This document shows, piece by piece, positions 56,745 to 64,000 of a stretch of DNA of 64,000 nucleotides. Source of the stretch: Tetranychus cinnabarinus (Eukaryota > Arthropoda > Arachnida > Trombidiformes > Tetranychidae); NCBI GenBank assembly GCA_022266195.1, contig WHVY01000001.1:3348001-3412000 (forward strand), given 5' to 3'. Position 1 is the stretch's first letter. Each line of letters begins with the position of its first letter. The notes below the pieces were generated by a model, which searched no databases, was not told the DNA's origin, and saw only the letters and a program-made list of their open reading frames with translations. A program made the position numbers and the translations under genes.

Positions 56745-59290
56745 ATGGACCATTTTAATAGTTTAGATGACTGGGTTGCAGTAAAACGTGATATATTTTT
56801 GAACGAAGGTGATTTCACTTTTGGTGATTCGAGTAAAATAAAATTTCTTGTTGCTTATAATTCAATTGAGCAAAAACTAGCAATAACATGTATTCAAGGA
56901 AGTCGTAAGGCAAGTGATATCAAGCCTAAATCTATGGCTTGCTGTATTAGGTTTGTAATTTTAATTTTTGCGTCATTACTTACAATCTCGATAATTTATT
57001 TGAATAAAGCAACACTTACCAATTTCTAACTTTTTTTCTCAATTTACAGTGTACAATCTCTGAGAGCAATTCATAATCAGCTGAAAATTGTGCATCCAAT
57101 TCTTGATGCTCATTTTCCAGCAAATCTCGACGTCTCCGAAGGATTTTTTCCAAATCTTTTGGCAACCTTTAGGTAAATAAGCTGGAGTTATATCTTATGT
57201 CTGTAACATAACATCAATCGTAACATTTTCACGTCAAAGCCTAGATTATTTTGTTTTGGTACATTTTAACTCGCAAGACCTCTCGTTCCTACAATTCCTT
57301 TCTAATCGTACTAACTTAATGGTTTATTGGGTTTCATTTCACTAACAATTCTTCACAAATGTCAACTGACTTTTTCAGTTATTATATTCTTAGAGCTCAG
57401 GAGGATGTTGACCCAGAAACGTGTAATGCAATTGAAAACTACCTCGAATCAGCATTATCAATCGTTGGAAAGGGACTTCTTATGGCTCTTCTATTTGATG
57501 ATGACAACGATCCTTTGAGTGATTTCGAAGAAGACATCCAAGAGTTAAGATTGAAAGGCTACGAGAATGTCGTGGAAAGCTCTCTCAGAAACCTGGAGGA
57601 CGTTTTAAGATATCGAGATCGAGCTCGAAACATGAAAGATTTACTAGCTGTTTACAAACTGGAGGATGAAGCAATATCTGAGTTGTGTGTTGCCATCTCG
57701 GAAAAATATAATTTCCAGCTTCAACCTTTTCTGCAACTACGGGAAATGGCTCATAATCACATCAAGCAAGCTAAGAGTCGTATTCTTGATCCTGATCTTG
57801 GAAATCGTGTTAAAGTCCAATCACAGAAAGAGTTAGAGGAATATAATGACCAATTTTTGAGTGCGAATGGTGCTCTACAACATCTATATCAAGAATATTA
57901 TCGAAAAGTCGCTGAACTCATTTCCAGTCAAATAACTCGTATGAAAGAGGACCAACAGCGTTTTGGAAAACTAAATTTTAATCTTGAAGGAGGCCCTGTA
58001 AGGATGTTAAAATTACAAATTTTGCATAATCAAGAAGTTTTGAAACTCATGAATACGGTGAAAGCAACTAAAGAATATCATCGAGATCAATTGAAGAAGT
58101 ATTTTAAGTCACTTGATGTCGCTGAAAAATCTACTTTTGAACAAGAACTAAAACGAGCAGAGCTTGATATAATCAATACGCGGCTTGAAATTCTTATGGA
58201 AGAAGAAAAGTTACTCAAGAAAAGGCTTGATTTATTGGAGAATTCAGAAGATATAATAGATGATGATATTTTTCATGACGCAGTTGAGGAGGCTCAAGAT
58301 GCTAATCCTGTTGCTGATGATAATTCCTCAAACAATAGATATACTAAATCAAGATTGATTGATTTATTGAAGGAAAAACGCCAGTTATTAGCTCGTCGTC
58401 GCGCTCATCTTCGTAACAAAAGAACTGCTTTATTGACTGAACCAAAAGAACCAGAAGAACAACTTAAGGAAGATACAGACCACCAGACATTAGAAGAAAG
58501 TTCTAGCGAATCCCAAGTAAAACCAATTACTAAAAAGACACTTTATTCAAATGAAGGAGACAAGAAAAGAGAAGAAATTCACAAAAAAATTCGTCAGAAA
58601 ACCTTACAAAGGCTAAAAACATTCCGAATGCGAAGTAAAAATTTCTGTGATGACGATAAATTTTTTGAAGACAAACCAGCAAATTTTAATCAAAATTTAC
58701 CACCTTACCCATGGATTGATAATACTAAAATTTCTGAAGATACTCCATTACCTCCTCCACCGGATCTTGAACTTGATCATATTGATCAAGAAGCCTCATG
58801 TACAAAAAATAATGTCATTAATGATGTGGAATATCTTAAGCCTTCTATATCCGAGTCCAACGTAAATAAATTGATCGTCAATAGTGGACATCAGCCTTCT
58901 TCATCTTGTAATCAACCATCAACATCTCCCTCGACAATCCCACCTATTGTTTGTCCACCACCACCGCCACCACCGCCTCCACCTCCACCTCCTCCTCCTG
59001 CTCCATTTTGTTCGCTCTCTAAACAACAAAGAGATAAAGCATTCGAATCTTGCATGGAAAAAAGTTTGCGGACAAAATCCATTGATAACTGTTCATCCAA
59101 CACTATTGATCTATCAGAAATATTAAATGCCCGTGACAGATTGAAAAAATGTCAGCCCATTACAAAAGAGATCAGTGAAGCCAGTCAAGTCGCTCAAAAT
59201 TTAATGTTTGCGTTGAACAAAATAAGATCTGTTAGATGTGATTCCGATGAAGAATCAGATGAAGATGAAGATTCAAATGATTTCGACTGA
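56745..59290 (+). CDS. JMY: JMY/WHAMM-family actin nucleation promoting factor, three exons
   Basis: Exons are 56745-56950, 57050-57172 and 57379-59290 (GT...AG introns of 99 and 206 bp, all phase 2), giving 746 residues with frame kept. The N-terminus (SLDDWVAVKRDIFLNEGDF, FLVAYNSIEQKLAITC) matches the JMY/WHAMM membrane/JMY-specific domain. The middle matches JMY (ELRLKGYENVVESSLRNLE; LAVYKLEDEAISEL; LQPFLQLREMA) and is followed by long coiled coils (QRFGKLNF; LEILMEEEKLLKKRLD; RQKTLQRLKTF). Next are a poly-proline run (58954-59002) for profilin/SH3 binding, one WH2-like motif (IDLSEILNARDRLKKCQ), a central amphipathic helix (AQNLMFALNKIRSVR) and an acidic tail. These bind actin and the Arp2/3 complex to nucleate filaments on membranes. 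The acidic tail ends DSNDFD, with Phe where the family has the Arp2/3-binding Trp. An upstream nine-codon ORF precedes the start. Poly-A signal candidates lie at 59662-59677. Confidence 0.93.
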
Positions 59291-61042
59291 TTTTTTGTAG
59301 CAATATTTTTCAAATACTACTTACAAGTAACTTGTTAGATCATCGCCTTCCACATTAACCCAAAAATTATTATGACTATTTTTTAGCTAAATATTTTCTA
59401 TTTAGATGATGTAATTAAATTTATAAATATTGTAATCTAGAAAATATAAAATTGTTTAAAATCTATTTAAATCAAATGAAAGGATTATTTCACCTAAAAA
59501 TGTAACCTTGCCTTTTGTCATAATTGCATGTTAAGCTTCATTTGACTGAAATTCCGTTGGAAAACAAAATTGGCAAATCTAAAGCAGTAAATTAGTAAAT
59601 CAAAAAATTAGTAACTTGAAATTATTCAACAGAGTTTAGATTATAAATTACTTAAGGATAGAATAAATAGAATAAATTTGAATTTTAGTTCGAACCAAAA
59701 TGAATCGAATAAGATAACTTAATGTTACAACTCAGTGTAGTTCAATACCGCTCATAATATGTTTACCTCTTCAAATTTAGTATTCGATGTCATTGTTTCC
59801 CAATTGAAATGGATTCTTTTGTCAGTTTCACAAAGTCACACTCATATTCAAATTCACCAAGCATGATTCGAGCAAATGTTAAGTGCAATTATTTTTGATA
59901 ATATTTTGCCTTTATTTAGCTGTGTTTTTCAATTATCATCAATGATCTTGAAATGAAAGACCATGAAAAGGTATCAGATAGCTGCTTAAGAACACACATA
60001 ATTGTGAAAAATTCAAAAACAAGGTTAAATATTGTGCTATTGCAATCAATAATGTGTGTTTGTTGTTATCCTATTGTCATGATTGCTGATAAAATTACTC
60101 AAAAGACGCGACTAGACAGCCAGACAAACAGCAAGTTTGTTTTGAACAAAAATCTGTTCCCAAATTTAAGCTGAAAAGTAATCGTAATGAGCTAATTCTA
60201 GAGATGATTTAATCGATTTACCCAAATTGGTTGCATGAAAATTAGTGTAAAAAATTGTAAACTTGAAGCGTAAACAAAACAAAACACAAACGAATCACAT
60301 TAACATTAAAATGTTACAATATAATTTGGTAAGCAACAAAAAAGGCTAAATATGGAAATTGGTGAGTTAATTGTGAAAAATGATCACCATTATTATTAGG
60401 AAATTTATCAAAATTGGATCCATTGGATTGACTCAAAATTCAAGTCAAGAAAACATTTGCAATAAACAATAGATTCCCTCACATAGACAGCTCCATGAGA
60501 AGGAAGAAGAAGAAGATGTTTAAGATGATGATTGTGAAAGGCTCTTTACATAATTACTTTGATTAGCTATTAAGTTATCTGGTTTCTAGGTAGTTTTGTC
60601 GAGTATCAGTTGCTAGGAGAGACTGGAAGAAGAGAAAGTTTAATGAAGATGAGAGAAATGAAAAACTAAATCATAATTATGATGCGTAGTTGTAAAGTTA
60701 AGCTGCAAAGTTAAGCGGGATTCCCGAGCTGTTAAGGCCTGATTCTGTTCAATTTTTCTAGTCGACTGTTTTCGCCATCATCATCAACAACAATAACATC
60801 ATCACCATTGCCATCATCAACGCCAAAAACAACATCAAACTCATCGACTTGGTTCCTTACCATTATTTTTATCATCCAAACCATTTTCACTGCAACTTTG
60901 TTTTTGTACCATTTTTTGACACACATTTGACAGTTTCATTGTTTCCTCCAGGTCATCCAATCATCATCCATCATCTCTCTCATTAGTGTCTAATCATTGT
61001 CACCACCAACCATTATCAACATCAGTCTAACCTTGATGATCA
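59291..61042. other. Intergenic, no gene seen
   Basis: 3' flank of the JMY-like gene and 5' flank of the Rab gene. ORFs at 59953-60174 and 60732-60926 are low-complexity and unsupported; the second is a shadow of ATC/GAT repeats upstream of the Rab gene. Confidence 0.55.
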
Positions 61043-62436
61043 ATGGAAACGGACTCCATATTGATTCCACTTGTACCTTGGGCCTATGACAATAACATTA
61101 CTCCCTATGAAAATACTTGTTTTGATGGTGAAGTTGAACAATACATTGAAAATGAAATACTCTCCCCTGACCGTAAGATACCTTTAAGAGTGGCCAAGTG
61201 CATCATCATTGGACCAGTTTCAGTGGGTAAAACTAGTTTAATCAGGCGCCTTGGTGCCAATGGATATGGATTGAAGCAACGACCAACCATTGGAATTGAC
61301 TATTGGGTACAAAAATTTGAAGTTCTTGGGACACCTTTTCGTCTTCAGGTAAAAAAACCTTTGTTTCCAACCATTTAACTAGATTCATATTCATTGAGAT
61401 GATGATTGTATCCTTCAACTAAACAAATAGCTTTAACTGGCTATTGGCAAACATTTACTCACCTGTTGATTGTTAGGTTATATCAATAATTAATGTTTTT
61501 ATGTATAAACATATTGAAGCATTTCACTTTTTGTTTTCCACTCGCTGTTAACCTTATAAGCAACTTTGCTTTTTTTTTTGTTTCCCACAACTTTTTCTGG
61601 TAAACCTTTAAAATAATAATGTATTAATCCTAAATCAACAACCAGTAATCATGCTCTTGTTCAATATATCTTTACTTCCCTTATTTTCATTATGACTCAA
61701 TGACAATCACTGATTTACCCTTTTCAATTGCTATTAACTTGAAGAACCTGAGCTTATCTGTTAACTTTCTTCATCTTCATTATTTCCCTTCCTTTCAGTG
61801 AACATACGTAAGTTGCTTTCAAGTTACATTCATCACTAATGATATTTGTATGATAGTGATCTTGTCTAAACAGAAACAGTATGCTTTAACTTTGCCATAT
61901 GATTAATTGATGCTTTATTATGCTTTTATTATTGTATATCACAATAGATTTGGGATACAGCAGGATTGGAAAGGTACAACAGTGTAACCAAAAGCTTCTA
62001 TCGTGATGCTCAGATCGTCATTATGCAGTTTGACCTGTCCCGTCCTCATACTCTCAACGAGTTGAAAGAGTTTGTTAGAGATGTTTTAACGGTTAACCAG
62101 GAGGAAAGGTTGCTCATCTTTCTGGTTGGATCCAAGAAGGATTTAATCAGTGAAGCTCAGTGTCGTGTCTTGGAGAAGGAAGCTGCTCAAGTGGCTAAAC
62201 AGTTTGAAGCTGAATATTGGTCCGTGTCCAGTCTGACTGGTAAAAATGTTCAAAATTTATTCTCTCGGATTGCTGCTTTAGCTTTTCTTAAGATGATCAA
62301 AACTGAGATAGAGATTAAAGAATCGTTTAGGAATGAAGATTCCAGATTAGCCATCATGTGTCCAGAACAAATGACACCTGAGCCACCCTTGAAATCTAAA
62401 AAAAAGTTTAACTGCTGCCATTGTAATATAACTTAG
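61043..62436 (+). CDS. RAB34: Rab34/Rab36-family small GTPase with Leu at the switch II glutamine
   Basis: Exons are 61043-61348 and 61948-62436 (599-bp GT...AG intron, phase 0), giving 264 residues, close to human Rab34 (259). After a ~50-residue extension come the P-loop GPVSVGKTSL, switch I RPTIGIDYW, the family hallmark KFEVLGTPFRLQ, then IWDTAGLERYNS, LVGSKKDL (the SKKD form of NKxD, usual in Rab34/36) and SVSSLTGKN. The C-terminus FNCCHCNIT offers cysteines for prenylation; the final four residues are CaaX-like rather than the usual CC/CxC. The catalytic DTAGQE Gln is Leu. In Ras and Rabs that change blocks GTP hydrolysis, so the protein may stay GTP-bound. Rab34 works in Golgi/lysosome positioning, macropinocytosis and ciliary-vesicle formation. 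Rab34 versus Rab36 cannot be separated by eye. A poly-A signal AATAAA lies at 62474-62479. Confidence 0.93.
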
Positions 62437-62473
62437 AATTACTTTTGTTTCTAATTTAATTTTCAAAAAAATT

Positions 62474-62479
62474 AATAAA
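62474..62479 (+). terminator. Poly-A signal of the Rab gene
   Basis: AATAAA 38 bases after the stop codon, followed by an A-run, the usual metazoan cleavage/polyadenylation hexamer. Confidence 0.6.
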
Positions 62480-63029
62480 AAAAATCTTATCCAACTAAGT
62501 GTTCATTCATTCATAATGCTTGTGAGTGTAACACGAAACCTTGTTCACTTCTTCACGTGTAAACTAACCAACCATTAACGCGACATTACTTTGTATTGCT
62601 TTCAATGACAACCGAGTAAAACAAAGCTCTCAAGGCTATTCAGATGGATCAATGATTAAATTGTTCATTTGAAATCCATATTTAAAGTCGATCAATCATG
62701 AAAGAAACTTGCTCAACATCAAATCACCGTTCAAATTGGGAATCTAATTCTAACTGTTCAAAACATAATCATTAAAGTTACACTTTTGCTGGTAAAAGTT
62801 TTGTACAAAAAGTATTATAAAAATAAGATTTCTAATTGATTCGCTTATATAACATACATTTAACTAATTATGATCAACATTAATTTCTATGTTAAATTTT
62901 CTAAAATGTAGACATTCTGTGCATCGGTTAATTGTTTGTCACTAAAAACACACAAATTGAAACAAATGGGCAAAAACGGCTGAAAATTTCTTTCTTTCGC
63001 ATTTAGATTATGTTAGTTTGTAGAACCAT
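62480..63029. other. No gene seen
   Basis: AT-rich 3' flank of the Rab gene leading into the dispersed repeat. Confidence 0.5.
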
Positions 63030-63330
63030 AAGAACTGAGTCTATTTGTGCAATTTGAAAGTCTCTCTGATCAACAGTTTTCGAGAAAATCGCGGTCAAAG
63101 TTGAAACTTCGATCGCTTATTGCACAACTAAAGTAGCAGATTTTTTCATGTAGCTAACTTTATTGATATTTCTTTTGATGCCAAACTTGAAAATGGTCTT
63201 ATTTTAAGAAATAACATTTTCTGTTTCTATAAAACAGAACAAGTTCGATTTTAAGTTAAACTTTCCGTATTCTGTGGCCATAAATGTTAGAGAGCTCAAA
63301 CTTAAGTTTGACCCACAAAAATTGTTGTTG
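63030..63330 (+). repeat. Dispersed repeat, copy B (longer form)
   Basis: Carries CTCTGATCAACAGTTTTCGA and GTCAAAGTTGAAACTTCGAT, then a longer tail with AATAACATTTTCTGTTT, AAAACAGA and GTTCGATTTT. Copy C at 63706 shares the whole 300-bp order, while copy A at 29597 keeps only the first part. Confidence 0.75.
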
Positions 63331-63619
63331 CATGATATAGAATGAATAGTTTTTTCATTTCATGGATAGTTTTCTTGATTTTGACCATTGGTCATAAAAC
63401 TTTGAGACTCGATATTTCGAGAATGGCATCCCTTACAGTCATAATTCTTTTACCAATTTAATCTTTCAATAATTAATAACTCGATGCAATTTGATATCTT
63501 TCATTAGTGCAGTTGGGTTATGATATTTTCGTCTTCAATGTACGCGAAACACCTTATTCAACAAAACAAATGCATCTCAACTCATTGCTTTGCAAATAAA
63601 CCAATTTTCTGGTTAAACC

Positions 63620-63709
63620 CGCAAACCTAATGCAAAGAATGCTGTCAAGAAGCTCGAAGTTTTGAGTAAAGAGTTTAAACTTGGTAAGTTTGTAGGGAAA
63701 CAAAAGGTG
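63620..63709 (+). CDS. Exon-like fragment ending at a splice donor
   Basis: The frame begins after a stop near 63617 and reads TRKPNAKNAVKKLEVLSKEF and then KLGKFVGKQK, ending at AAG followed by GTGAGT, a good donor. The composition is protein-like and basic. No start codon or acceptor is clear, the partner exons would lie outside or in unidentified sequence, and the family is unknown. Confidence 0.25.
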
Positions 63710-64000
63710 AGTCTATTGGTACCATTAAATAATTCATTCGATGAACAGTTCTCTAGAAAATTGAGGTCAAAGTTGAAACTTCGATAGGCTTTTATGCAGT
63801 TGTGTGACCAGATTTTTTCAAGAAACTTATTTTGGTGATGTTAATTTTGCTATAAAACGAGAAAATGGACATATTTTGGGAAATAACATTTTCTGTTTTC
63901 TTCAAAACAGATCAGTTCGATTTTTAATTAAACCTGTCGCATTCTGTCACTGTGCAAGTTAGAGCCCTGAAACTTATTATTGGCCCATTAAAATTGTTTG
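63706..64000 (+). repeat. Dispersed repeat, copy C, running off the window
   Basis: Parallel to copy B about 675 bp to its left: GAACAGTTCTCTAGAAAATT, GTCAAAGTTGAAACTTCGAT, then AATAACATTTTCTGTTTTCT and GATCAGTTCGATTTTTAATT. The two could be a diverged tandem duplication or two insertions of one family. Confidence 0.75.

Noticed and set aside
58912..59103. Minus-strand poly-glycine ORF
   Set aside because: Antisense shadow of the poly-proline run of the JMY-like gene.

Overview
The window is AT-rich animal nuclear DNA. Its introns are short (about 100, 206 and 600 bp), it carries arthropod-type transposons, and it holds three recognisable metazoan genes. The codon and intron style and the element families suggest an arthropod, perhaps a small-genome chelicerate such as a trombidiform mite. 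That placement is an inference at low confidence. No tRNA, rRNA, CRISPR array or bacterial gene organisation was seen.

Layout. Positions 1-9.5 kb are gene-poor AT-rich sequence with microsatellites. From 9.5 to 40.5 kb lies a transposon-rich island. It holds a 551-bp TA-flanked inverted-repeat element with an exon-like ORF inside, a Merlin/ISXO2-like transposase fragment, a mariner transposase relic with three in-frame stops, and an 87-bp tandem repeat. It also holds a complete 8.3-kb Ty3/gypsy element, an orphan first exon, a 1.18-kb foldback palindrome, a small inverted-repeat element, and two decayed coiled-coil coding copies. The gypsy element (20779-29056, minus strand) has 299-bp LTRs differing at one base and a CTTG target-site duplication. 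It encodes gag-protease, pol, an env-like remnant and an extra 3' ORF with two CCHC knuckles. From 40.5 to 45.8 kb I see no genes.

The right third carries the three host genes, all on the plus strand. The first is an intronless HFM1/MER3-type protein that keeps only the second RecA lobe and the Sec63 region, with degraded helicase motifs (45987-47903). The second is a three-exon JMY/WHAMM-family actin nucleation promoting factor (56745-59290). The third is a two-exon Rab34/36-family GTPase with a natural Gln-to-Leu change in the switch II DTAGQE motif (61043-62436). The last kilobase holds two copies of a dispersed repeat that also occurs near 29.6 kb.

The three host genes have no evident joint pathway: meiotic recombination helicase family, branched-actin assembly, and Golgi/cilium/lysosome membrane traffic. 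The most unusual points are the gypsy element's accessory ORF, its near-identical LTRs around broken genes, the truncated HFM1-like protein with a 56-bp repeat on each side, and the Rab Gln-to-Leu change.
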